From Sphagnum compactum (lineage: Eukaryota; Bryophyta; Sphagnopsida; Sphagnales): a stretch of 64,000 bases of DNA. Under the pieces are notes generated by a model. That model was not told the origin of the DNA and searched no databases. It saw nothing but the letters and a program-made list of their open reading frames with translations. The position numbers were made by a program, and so were the translations under genes. Below, one piece after another: positions 23,294 to 33,475 of this stretch (the stretch's first letter is position 1; every line of letters starts with the position of its first letter). The DNA is taken from contig OZ234498.1 in assembly GCA_965153455.1 (NCBI GenBank), forward strand, positions 1,984,001 to 2,048,000, given 5' to 3'.

Positions 23294-23681
23294 TATCTGC
23301 TGCCGGTTTCTCTTACACTGCAGCTCTCTAATTACAAGCGACAAAAGACTTCCAGATCAAACAAACTGCAGCTTTTTCTTTCACCACCTAAATTCCAATC
23401 CACCGAGTTTCGAGTCTTCTGCAAAGTTGGATTTGCTCTTCTTCCCCCCGCCCCCAAAAACAAACAAAACAGAACCCAACCCGATTTAGAAATCTTTGTG
23501 GGTGCAAATGCGTGATCGATGAAATCTCTCTTTGTGGGGTGCAAATGTGAGAATTCGAGCTCGGATTTCGGAAACGGGAAGAGAGGCGATGTCCCTCCCG
23601 ACTTCATAGGAAGCGCAAATGCAGGTCTTGTCCTTGGGCCACCTTTTTGCCTCCGTGTCATGTTCGGGTACGATACCTTTT

Positions 23682-23757
23682 CCACGTGTCATTTTGAACA
23701 CGTGTCATACGATCCGCTTACAACGTGTAACCACGTGTGCGTGATACGTATCACGTA
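23682..23757 (-). promoter_or_regulatory. ABRE/G-box cluster upstream of the LEA-like gene
   Basis: Within 76 bp, about 390-465 bp upstream of the LEA-like start codon, there are CCACGTGTCA (23,682), ACACGTGTCA (about 23,698), AACGTGT (23,722), CCACGTGTGCG (23,731), TACGTATCACGTAGG (about 23,746). These are ACGT-core G-box/ABA-response elements bound by bZIP factors of the ABF/ABI5 type in plants. Clusters of two or more are a hallmark of ABA-inducible promoters. Regulation of the LEA-like gene by them is inference from position. Confidence 0.7.
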
Positions 23758-24090
23758 GGACGACTGATTCCTTCGTCTCCGTCATCACCTCGCCATCCCA
23801 CGTCAACGCCCTCATTGGTAGGTACCTACACGCTGCTAGTGGGTAGCTACGTCAGCCAAATCCCATTAACCAAGCGTTGTGCCTGTATATGGTTTTTATA
23901 ATACCAGTATATCATGTGTATTTTAAAGTGTACAGATTTCATGTGTGTACGTGTATTATTTCCATATACATCCCCCTAAATGTATAAACTTGGGTCATGT
24001 AAGTGCAAGTTAAAGTTGTGTAACACTTTTCATTTGTGTAAAAGAAATTAAGTGTCAGTGTAAAACTCTCCCAAAAAAAAACAAAAAAAC

Positions 24091-24114
24091 ATACACACAC
24101 ACACACACACATAC
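24091..24114. repeat. (AC)n microsatellite
   Basis: A run of roughly ten AC dinucleotides lies inside the left copy of the local duplication. The right copy lacks it, having only ACACATGC. Confidence 0.9.
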
Positions 24115-24164
24115 ATTTAGAGTATCCCCAACCCCACATTGTATGAGGATGTTTTCTGTACTCG

Positions 24165-24365
24165 GCTCCTTTTCCTATGTAAAGCAGAGCTGGGATTTCT
24201 TCGCTTTTTAGAAATAGTGACAAGTTGGGTGGTACCTTCCGCTGGTCAGAAGACCCCAATATAGCCTGGCTAGTACCTTCCCCCCCCAGAAGATCCCGCT
24301 TGCTGAAAACAGGTTTCTTCAAGCAGGTGCCGGAGCTAAAAATACAAAGGAAAAGTCCAGGCAGT
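24165..24365 (-). repeat. Repeat R2, copy 2
   Basis: This is the inverted counterpart of 20,336-20,565, with words AAAGCAGAGCTGGGATTT, TTTTTAGAAATAGTGACA and GCTTGCTGAAAACAGG. Arms are about 3.6 kb apart. The two differ by several substitutions and small indels, so the duplication is not recent. Confidence 0.75.
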
Positions 24366-24520
24366 GCTTTCTGTATAACTTTGGACTTGTAAGTGCAAGT
24401 GTAAAATTGTATAAAGCCATTTCATTTGTGTAAGAACAGTTAAGTGTTATGTAAACACAGAAAAATAAACACATGCATTTAAAGCATCTCCACCCATACA
24501 CCATATGAGCATGTTTTGGA

Positions 24521-26262
24521 TATAGAACAATAAAAACTCACTAGTTTGATTTAAGAAAAAGGTTTTGAGACAAAATGTTGGCATTGCATAGTCTAAATCA
24601 TGTTGTGAATTAACTAGATTGCTTTATTGGCCAAATTAGCTGATTGGTCTACTAGTTTCAATAAAAGAATGAGAAGGATATGGGGTGTTTGGTGTAGGGG
24701 GGTTCCATGGTGAATTAAAATAAATTATGATTTCAAGCTTAAAATATTTGGTTGTTACATCTTTATTTCTAAAATATAAATAAGTTTTGTAAATCCCTAG
24801 TTGATGCATTCATCAAGTTCTTAATGACTCAAAATGAAAAAAATATAAGGCTAAAACTAGAAAGGGGTCCAAAGCTATATTTGCAAAAACATTGAAACAA
24901 ATTATCATTCATCCTCTTCATGAGTTTTTTGCGATTTTTTTTTACTTCTGACACTAAAAGAACATTTGTAGCCTTCCAATTTACATGTTCAATAACACAA
25001 AAATTACTTAAGTTGGTTAAGGAATGAGAAAAATATTTTAAAATGTTTTATGATAAGTACATGCTCAATGATGGGCAATGAATGTGGAAATAATGATGCA
25101 AGCCTAAGGCCAAAACAACTCAACATTCACCAACACACCATTCTAGGATTTGGATGAACACGAGTTAAGTGCCTAGTTGAACTTTTGATGAGTTTAGAAA
25201 ATAAAACCCCAAGGCTTCACCCTTTTGTTTCCCTCATTCTTTTTCTTGGCCCTTTATATTCCTATTTACTAACCTACCAACTACCTACTACCAACTTACT
25301 TATCTTACCTAATCTATCAACTTACCTTCCAACCTACCTACTAACTTTACCTACATACCTACTTGTTAATTTATTAACCCAACTACCTACTAACCTCCCT
25401 ATTATTTAACTTGTTAACTTGGTCTACCTATTGACCTAACTCTAGACCAAACGCTCACGCCCTTTATTTGTTTTTTTTTTTTTTCGTGTTTTCATCTATT
25501 TCTTTTTTTCCCACCCACCTTACCTAATGGGTACAAGGTTCTTTTTTAAAAAATTATTATGTAACTGAAGTGGTGATCATGTATAAAATGATTTCGCCAT
25601 ATTTGGGTACATATTATATATGAAAGTAGAAAAAAAAAAATAGAATCCTTTATATTCTTGGTTACTTACTCGAATGTATCATTAAAATCTAGCAATTTGG
25701 AAAACAAATCTTCGAATGTACTAAATTTGGGCCATTTTTCCCATGGTGAATCCTTTGTATATGTTGAAATCATGTTTTTCAAGTAAAATTTGGTGAAATT
25801 ATGTTTAAAATTTTTTTGTTACCTATTATGCCCCCTACCCATGATAACTCATCCACCCACTTGTCCTTCCATTTTTTTCCAACCACACACAAAGTCATTC
25901 TTCTCTCCTCATTAAGTATCCTTTCCTTGTCCTTTTGCTTGTTTTTTCTTCCAATTCCATTCTAAACTTGCCCTTTTTCTTCTATCCTTATTGTGAAGAT
26001 TTTTTGCGCACTTCCACCACTAAGATATGCACTCACAAAAAAAACGGTTAGAAGTGGAACTACTATGTAGTTGAAGTCTAACGAGTAAGGTGGTTCGAGG
26101 TAAGTAATGAAATTTACTAAAAATTTAATGCGTTATCAAAATCTAATGCGTTGTGTCCAAATCTCATGTTTTTTTCTAAAATTTTATTTATGTCTTTGAC
26201 CAAAAGTTAAGCCCTAAACTAAAAACCACTTGCTTAGATTGAGGGAAAAAAAAAACAACTCA
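24521..26262. other. AT-rich gene-free DNA
   Basis: No gene is supported. It contains a CCTA-rich low-complexity stretch (about 25,255-25,440) that produces a spurious Leu/Thr/Tyr-rich open frame, and pyrimidine-rich tracts around 25,460-25,520 and 25,900-26,000. Confidence 0.6.
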
Positions 26263-26632
26263 ACCTCCTTTACTTTCAACAAATGTAACTCCCTCACAAT
26301 AAAACCGATGATGCTGAATTTTTGGGAGGAGCTCTACACCTTTCAAACTAAAATTGATCTAATTTTGACACAAATCCAACGGTGGATTTGAGAGAAACAA
26401 TTAATTAAACCAAAAGTCCAGAGGCTTCCCCATGGAAATCATTCCATGAAACCCACTTCAAGACCTTCTATTTCCAACACTTGTAACCCCCTCACAGCAA
26501 AACCAATGATGCTGAATTTTTGGGAGGAGCTTTTACACCTTTCAAACTAAAACTGATCTAATTTTGACACAAATCCAACGGTGGATTTGAGAGAAACAAT
26601 TAATTAAACCAAAAGTTCAGAGGCTTCACTAC
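26263..26632. repeat. Tandem duplication, about 199-bp period
   Basis: Two adjacent copies (about 26,265-26,435 and 26,462-26,632) share long near-identical stretches, for example ATGATGCTGAATTTTTGGGA and AATCCAACGGTGGATTTGAG. They differ at only a few positions. There is no coding frame common to both. Confidence 0.9.
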
Positions 26633-27533
26633 GATTCTTTGCTACACACAACTCCATTCCATGCTTCATTTTTTCATAACCTTTCCATGAACACCTCCAC
26701 ACACAAGAACTAACAACCTTTCTCACACTTCATTCTCCTCTTCCTTCTCCTTTTTTTCTATACACACAATCTTTTTCCCTTGGTAAGCTTCCATGACCTT
26801 CCTTGAGCTTGTTTCCCTTGTCCAATGAAAGCTTTGAAATCCTTTTGCACCAATCAATGGCCTCCTCATCCTTCAAGGGCCAATGAGAATTTGAAAATGA
26901 ATGGCCATCTAATTGAAATTAGGATGAGAATCCTTGGGCCCAATGAAACACAAGAGATATTCCATCCTCCAATCAAAGAGGACGACAATCCTCATGACTA
27001 ATGGGATTGGAGGATCTAACCTCCCCCTTATCTTGGATATCTTGATGAGGTCTCTTAAGCTTGATCCTTATCTTTTCCGTTCGTTGACCCTCACATCCTA
27101 CTTCTTCATCCTAATTACTACAAGTAACTAACTACTAGGATAAATTATCGGTAGTAACAAGGAAGAGTCCTTGAGTTCTTATTTGACTAATTCAATGGTT
27201 GAAGTAACATTTCCGTGTAACATTTACTCCTGGATATTCCCTACCTATTTACTTTACTATGCACTAATTAACTATGTAATACATAATAAATTGGAATTAT
27301 AATTTGCATCACAAAATAAAACTCTCACATATTTCTAGATCCACCGTTGAATTTAGGGTTTGATGAATCTCGTAGATCTAGGGTGTTCGAGTTTTGATGA
27401 GGTTTCGCCGTCATTCCCACACCTTACGCCTACCCTAATTTGTTAAATGAAAAAGCTTCGACCCTTTTTGAACGCAAGTATCACCTTGTTTGTACTACCT
27501 TCTTGGTTTTTGTTGATGTAGGCACAACTAGTC
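26633..27533. other. Spacer upstream of an unrecognised ORF
   Basis: No gene is supported. Sequence immediately before 27,534 (TTTTTGTTGATGTAG then GCACAACTAGTC) looks like a splice acceptor and a short exon start, so the ORF at 27,534 may have an upstream leader exon. Confidence 0.4.
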
Positions 27534-27986
27534 ATGGCGGACGATGACGCTACGCCTTCAAATCCTCCAGTCGCACCCGTACAACAAGAAGAGCTTGAAG
27601 AAGCACCGCTCGATTTGAATGTTTTTCAACGGCTGCGCGAAAAAGAACCGCCCAAGAGAGTGGTGCGCACTCGAGTCGATCGTTTGATATGGGATCGTCG
27701 ACTATCTCCTAACCCACATGCTTTAGCAATTTACTTAGAATTTGTTCCTGTTCGTGGAGCCGCACCAGAAAGGTTCGAAGAGTGTCAATGCGAAAATGAT
27801 GATGTATGTCTCCATTGTCGAACGCGGGTTCCCGATGATGGCCATTATCGTTGGCTATGAGGCCCGATCAACCCACTTCCCCTGGAGCATCGAGCCGAGT
27901 ACCTCGCTCGCACCATTCACCGCATCCTAGATTTTTACAACTACGATCTATCCTTTAAATCAGTTATTCAGTTGTTATTCACCTGA
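27534..27986 (+). pseudogene. Unrecognised ORF with an in-frame TGA
   Basis: From the ATG at 27,534 an open frame of 108 codons stops at TGA 27,858-27,860. The same frame then continues open with similar composition (RAEYLARTIHRILDFYNYD) to a TGA at 27,984-27,986. Codon use and GC content are higher than in the surroundings, which argues for real coding ancestry. The product is acidic at the N-terminus (MADDDATPSNPP ... EELEEAPLDLNV), then basic, with a cysteine cluster CQCENDDVCLHC (C-x-C-x5-C-x2-C) that could bind metal. I do not recognise the family. It lies 2.2 kb upstream of, and on the same strand as, the Helitron Rep fragment and could be another exon or passenger of that element. It could equally be an intact gene with an intron near 27,858. 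Confidence 0.5.
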
Positions 27987-30233
27987 GACTACTCAGGCGA
28001 AAATGTTTAATATTTAAGTTGAATTGATTCTATTTAAAAGTCTAATAGAAGTGGAACTAAATAAAGATGTATTAGGACTACATCCTAAATCTTACAAGTA
28101 CATCATTAGTGCTTGAAGATTCTTCTACAGACTAACTTAACCTTGTCATGGCAAATTGCTATTGTTAATTATGGGCTTGTATTCCCTATATATCAATAAA
28201 TCACATCTAATTTTACATCCCTTTTCCCTTCTCTACAACATAAAAGGGATAATGTACTTAAAAAGGTTTACTAGGTGTTGTAACTGATTAGGCCCTATAT
28301 CAACTGAAATAAATAAGTATTATATGCCTGGAAATATCACAAAAGCTGATTCAACTATTAATAATCACTACTTGGAGGCTTATAAGCATTCAAATCATTA
28401 GTACTAAGAAAAATTACGGAACTAAAGCTTAACTAATTGTTGAGCTATAATCCATGGCTCACACTTATTGTTGCCATTATTTTTCTCCTTGTTACTTCTA
28501 GAAATCACTTTGTGACTTGAAAAAAACTGGATTGGATAATCTCATAGTGCGAACATAACCAATTTTTAGGTTTTCATTTTTGTTTCAGTTATTATCAACT
28601 TTATGCATATTAAAATGTTTCATCATTGTTTATTTCTCTAAGATAGCCATAACAATAACAACTTCAAAAAAGCATGCGAGGAAAGGTAAAAGGATTTGTT
28701 TGTGTGTGTGTTATATAGATCTTATCAATGCAAAGTTATGGATGGTTGAAGAGGGAACAACATTGAATGAAGTTTGGAGATTTGGGTGGTGCAAGGCAAG
28801 ATTAAAAAACGGGATTCTAAAATAATGTAACATTAAGTTTTTCTTGCAAAATTGGTCTTAGGAAATAGTTAGTTTTTTGTCTTGGTTTGTAATTGTTGTA
28901 ATTGTTTCCATTACACCAGTGACTACTTAGTGACAAGCAATGTGTTGTAGATTGCAATGTTTTCCATGAGTGGTTGATGCTAAAGTGTGATGACAAATTG
29001 AAGAAGTCTGAGCTATAAGTAAATGGGCATTTAGAGTTGGTGTACTTCTATGTGATTGCACATTACTTGCTGAATTTTTTTCAATCCATGTCATGGGCTG
29101 AATGTCTAAGCGAACATTATAAACCTTGGTCAAGTATCCTTGGGTTGGGTAGAATGAGAGAAATGAAAAATAAATTTGGGGGGTTTCATAAAGATGCATT
29201 TGCATCCCGAGTCTACACCAAGTTCTACCATACTTGAATGGTTCTAATTAAATGAACTTAGTGAATGTCACTAATACTTAAGTTTAGACATAGAGTTTAG
29301 GAATTTCAATAATGAAGTCTTTTAGTTGGAGAATTCAATGTTTCTTTGCATCATTACATGATTGGGGAATGGGTCAATAGTTCAATTGGACTAAACAGAC
29401 ACTCAGGGTTCTAACCTTAAATTATACCTTTGTAAAGTTGGACATTTGAATATTTTTGGATGATCTTGTAGGCGAATTACTAGTTAGGCTCTACCTTCAT
29501 AAATTAGGAGCAAGCATCGAGTTTGTGCCATTGAAAAGCGACACATCAAATGCTTGAAACTTACTCTATCAAGTTTGCAGTAGGAATGGAATGTTGGTGG
29601 TTTTGAATTTGTCTCTTCTATGATGCATATGGTTGGAATCAACAATATTTACACTTATGTGGATAAATGGTAGTAATGTGAATGATGTATGTACAAGAGA
29701 TTTTCTTCACCCTTCTTTTGGTTACAACTTCACAAAGGTAAATGTCAACAATTTTCTTATTTTTATTTTTAACAAGATTATGATATCGATAAGTTGCATT
29801 TTTTTTTAAGGCATCTTTAATGATGATGACAAACCATTGCTGTTACTCATGGTTATTTTTCATATTTCAAACAAAAACTTGACGAATGTTTTTTTCATTT
29901 TTTATTTTTTACAAAATCAAAGGCATCGATTTCTTGAATTTTGTATGTTGCAACAACTCTTACAACAATCGCCATTTTTAGGTAAATTAATTTGAAACCC
30001 CTTTAGTTTTTTTCTTTTAAAATGATCTTTGGGCATCGAATAGGGCATTTTTGGTTTTTTTGTTTTTTTTTTGTGTTGCAGCAAGTCCCACAATGAGAAT
30101 TATTTCTAGGTAAGTTTTTTAAAAACTTCGTTATTCTTCTTCATATTTTTATTTAAATGATATTTGGGAATTGAAGAAGTGTTTTGGCCTTCATTTTTTG
30201 TTTTGTATTTTTAATTTTTTGTTTAATCTGAAG
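27987..30233. other. AT-rich DNA between the ORF and the Helitron Rep fragment
   Basis: No gene is firmly supported. Near 29,948-29,980 and 30,080-30,112 there are two short segments bounded by good-looking splice signals (TTGCAG before and TAGGTAAGT or TAGGTAAAT after, each enclosing about 30 nt). They could be mini-exons leading to the Rep fragment, but this is speculative. Confidence 0.4.
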
Positions 30234-30810
30234 ATGAGCAGCAGCCTAATGCGGAGCCGGTAGTGGACCCCGAGCGTGGTGGAGGTAGGGGCAGGGGCCG
30301 TGGTAGGGGTAGGGGCCGAGGTAGAGGAGCTGTCGCAGGGCGCATCGCTCGCAAGGTTACTGCCAGGGAATACGCGGCTTACTTCATGCATGACCGCAAC
30401 CCTCCCACCAACAGCACGTTCACTTATGGCAACATGTTATATCAAGAGTGGGTGGTTGACCAGTACTCCAAGGTTGAGGGGCAACGGCTGCGGTGGGTGC
30501 GCCTCAACCAAATCACCCTGCGTGCTGACCAACATAAAGGAATGGTAGATGCCATGCAGCAAGACGGGGCTAACAGCATCAACTTTGGGCGCATGATGGT
30601 CCTTCCAGCCACTTTTGCTGGTAGCCCCGGCCACATGAACCAACTCTACCAGGATTCCATGGCCTTGGTCAGAAAGTTTGGGAAACCTGACCTATTCATA
30701 ACCATGACGTGCAACCCAAGTTGGCCAGAGATGTGAGTGGCGGTTGAAGCACTCAATCACGGGGGAGATGCACTGCAGTGGCGTATCTATGAAGCTAGAA
30801 GGGCGATGTG
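30234..30810 (+). pseudogene. Helitron replicase N-terminal (Helitron_like_N) domain, truncated
   Basis: The frame opens after an acceptor-like AG (30,233) and has no suitable ATG, so it is an internal exon or truncation. It starts with a Gly/Arg repeat (GRGRGRGRGR, about 30,285-30,330). Then comes a clear Helitron replicase N-domain: YAAYFMHDR, GNMLYQEWVVDQYSKVEGQR, MMVLPATFAGSPGHMNQLYQ and FGKPDLFITMTCNPSWPE. In full elements this region precedes the HUH nuclease (two-His motif, catalytic Tyr) and the Pif1-like helicase. Here the frame meets TGA at 30,734-30,736, continues open as VAVEALNHGGDALQWRIYEA, and stops again at about 30,808. No HUH motif or helicase follows, so it is a broken autonomous-Helitron remnant. 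Confidence 0.9.
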
Positions 30811-30840
30811 ATTGTAGTGATGGAGCGTGCGACTGAGCGC

Positions 30841-30995
30841 CAACCTCGTGCGATCCGCTGGCGTAACGCTTTGTGAAGAAAAGACGTGATTGATATGGTA
30901 GTCGACCGAGGAGGAACACCAACCTCGTGTAATCTGCTTTCTTCGTAGTAGTATTAGTGATTGTAATGAGGAACCAATCTCGTGTAATCCGCTTA
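30841..30995. repeat. Three degenerate 19-bp repeats after the Rep fragment
   Basis: The words CAACCTCGTGCGATCCGCT (30,841), CAACCTCGTGTAATCTGCT (about 30,919) and CAATCTCGTGTAATCCGCT (about 30,975) lie on the same strand at irregular spacing. They are unexplained. They could be iteron-like sites or relics of a small tandem array. Confidence 0.6.
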
Positions 30996-31129
30996 TAGAC
31001 CTTTACAAAGCAAACTTTGGAGGTTTGCCCTCACATTGCTGCGAATTGGAACAACAGCTAACTGTGATCACGTAGAACGCCACATAGGCAGCACTACTGA
31101 CTGATATTGTATTCCAAGATCTGAAACTA

Positions 31130-31640
31130 TATTGACTTTTCATTCCAAGTCTTTGGAACTATGTGCAGATTGCTTGTTGGAAGTTTGTGTTCGTGTGCTT
31201 TTCGCTTCTCAACACACAAGAACATGCTCTGACTTGTAAGCTTTCCTCAGCCAAAGACCTTCAATTCTTGAAGCATCTACCAACCATCTCATACCTTCGT
31301 TTTTAGAAAACTTGCATCGAGAAGTTATTATACTTGCAAGCAAAAATCTATGTCGTAATATGAGTTCGAATTTTATTTCGAGTGTTTGGAACCATGTGCA
31401 GATTGAATGTTAGAATTTTGTGTTCAAGTTTGTTATTCCCATGTCAACACACAAGAAGAAAAGATGTTCTCCTAAGCCAAGTCCTTCGATTCTTGAACTA
31501 TCTGCCTCTCAATTCTTGAAGCATTTGTCTTTAATTCTTGAAGTAGGTCTAACTTCATTTTCCAGAGATCTTACCTCTATGAGTTGGTCAACTTTCAAGC
31601 AAAATCTATGGCATAACATGCCTTTGATTTTCCTGTCAAA
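31130..31640. repeat. Tandem duplication, about 240-bp period
   Basis: The segment starting near 31,150 (ATGTGCAGATTG ... GTTTGTGTTC ... CAACACACAAGAA ... CAATTCTTGAAGCAT ... GCAAGCAAAAATCTATG) recurs starting near 31,388 with the same word order. Divergence is moderate. No coding frame is shared. Confidence 0.65.
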
Positions 31641-32279
31641 AATACCCACTACAGCAACTAGAGCTACTCTTCTGAGAAAATTCAGATTTGCATGAATTAT
31701 GTGCACTGAAAGATCACCCCAAAAAAATTCCTGCAATAGTAAATTTTTGTTGCAGAAGCAAAGAATTGGTAAATTGTCATCTGGGGGGTTGTCATGATGC
31801 ATGCTCGGTGACCTTAGACACCAACATGTATTGTAGTGACCAGCTACCATAACATCTCCACTCACTTCATCAGCTCCCATGGGTGCAGTTCAAATGTTGG
31901 CTGCTTTGTTGCTATTTTATTATCATATCTATATCCTTGTTATAAATGAACACCCAGCTATTACTACATTTATCCATGCAGCCATTAGAAAAAAAGATGG
32001 ATTCTTTCAAGTTCTTGAAGATTAAAAACTTTGCATCGGCTTTGCATTAAAAATGTGGAGAGCTGCTACATCTAAAGGAGATATGTCACAACAAATGGCA
32101 AAGCATGGAAATACCTTTTGTAGAGTGCGATGCTTACTCTCCAAGCACCTTGCAAGCACCCCTATAATGCCACCTAAAATCCCATGCCCTCCTTACTATT
32201 AATCAAAACAGATGCCATCAAACTTGTCAGATGTAAGTCTATGGGACCTCCCCAAAAGACACCAGACCACTTATAGGCC
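31641..32279. other. Gene-free DNA
   Basis: Composition is moderate and only short, unrecognised ORFs are present. Nothing specific is seen. Confidence 0.5.
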
Positions 32280-32607
32280 TCAGCGTTCGGTATCCGGCTC
32301 CAATTTTGTAACGGAAACCGAAAAAGCGAAAAAAAAATCATCAGGTGATGAGAACGTTCGGTTATAGGTGATCAGCGTCTAACGGTCAATTCCCGATCAG
32401 ATGTAAATGTCCCGTAGAGTTACGAAGTGGTGAGTCCCCTTGATAATTTGCATACTAACTTTCGCTTTCAGTCACTCAACAGCTAGAGATCGGACGGTGA
32501 TGAGAACGTATCTAACGGACTGGACGTAAAACCTAAATCCTTAAGGGGTCACAGACAGACCGACGGTCACAGATTGACTAACAGACTTAGTGAATTAATA
32601 TATAGGA
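32280..32607 (-). mobile_element. Helitron-like 5' terminus and subterminal region
   Basis: Read on the minus strand from 32,607, the sequence begins TCCTATATATTAATTCACTA. This matches the 5'-TC ... ATATAT style of the three Helitron copies, and the flanking base is A. The adjacent 300 bp are GC-richer and contain repeated words (GATGAGAACGT at 32,347 and 32,500; GGTCACAGAC and CGGTCACAG). The matching CTRR end was not found, so the element's length is unknown. The orientation is opposite to the nearby Rep fragment, so the two probably belong to different insertions. Confidence 0.6.
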
Positions 32608-32639
32608 TGTTTGTATGTTTTCTTGATATAACAGAGAAT

Positions 32640-33260
32640 TAATTTTTCTAATTTCATTTTGGATGCAATCATAATCAAACGAGCTTAAAAGGGTGTCAAA
32701 CAATGGGAAAAAAAAATCAAAATTGGAAAAATATTTATGTTTTACCATTTAAAACCATGATAATCATGGCAAATTGTTCCTTTCTCATTCATATGAATGT
32801 TATAGAATTCAAACGCAAAATCCAATTGAGAAAATTTTAAGTTTCAATTTAGGACTTTTGAAAATGAATACCTATTACATCAAAAGGAATCAATTCAAAG
32901 GACTGTCAAAAGGACTCATATTATAAACAAAATTGATGGGGAAAATTTAAGAAGATAAAGACCTATTAGACACATTAAAAAAACACTCATATTTTAAAAT
33001 AGGTGGATTTTAAAACCGTAAAAATTCAAAGAACTTTTCAAAATTGATCTAGAATTTTAGAACTTCAAATTTTTTTTACCACATATAAATGGGGTATAAT
33101 GTACATGATGTGTTAAAAATAATTATAGTTATTATACAAGAAAACAAATAAATAAAATAAAATAGGTTAGGATTCAAATTGTTATCATTTTTAAAGACAA
33201 AACATTAAATTTACAAAGAATTAGCACACTTTCAAATTTTCATATTTATTCATAAATTAT
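32640..33260 (-). repeat. Dispersed repeat family R1, copy B
   Basis: The reverse complement follows copies A and C through AACACATCATGTACATTATA, GTTCTTTGAATTTTTA and TCCTTTTGACAGTCCTTTG. At the position where copy A holds a Helitron it reads CTTGTATAATAACTATAATT without interruption, giving an empty site. Confidence 0.75.
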
Positions 33261-33264
33261 AAAT

Positions 33265-33475
33265 AAACATTATGAAAAAAGGTGTTTGCAACTAATTGTG
33301 TAACTGAATATTTGAGTTGCATAAGACACTTGCAACTCATTGTATTTATATGCCATGAATGTTAACGAACAATTTGCATGAGTTGCCAAATTACAACTCA
33401 TTATATATACAGTGCAACTCATTGCAACTCTATCAAAACAACTCATTTTCAACTATTATACAACTCCATTATAAC
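33265..33475. repeat. Degenerate TTGCAACTCATT repeat array
   Basis: Roughly ten short words related to (TTG)CAACTCATTG occur on both strands within about 200 bp. They resemble subterminal repeats of DNA transposons, but no terminal inverted repeats were found. Confidence 0.5.

Larger units (their letters stand above)
23985..24520. repeat. Direct duplication split by repeat R2 copy 2
   Basis: The segment 23,988-24,160 (TGTAAGTGCAAG ... TTTCATTTGTGTAA ... TATGAGGATGTTTTCTG) is repeated at about 24,385-24,517 with the same order of words. The 200 bp between them (24,165-24,365) are repeat R2 copy 2. No gene is supported. Confidence 0.7.

Noticed and set aside
25185-25409. Leu/Thr/Tyr-rich 74-codon open frame
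   Set aside because: It is a translation of the CCTA/CTAC low-complexity tract.
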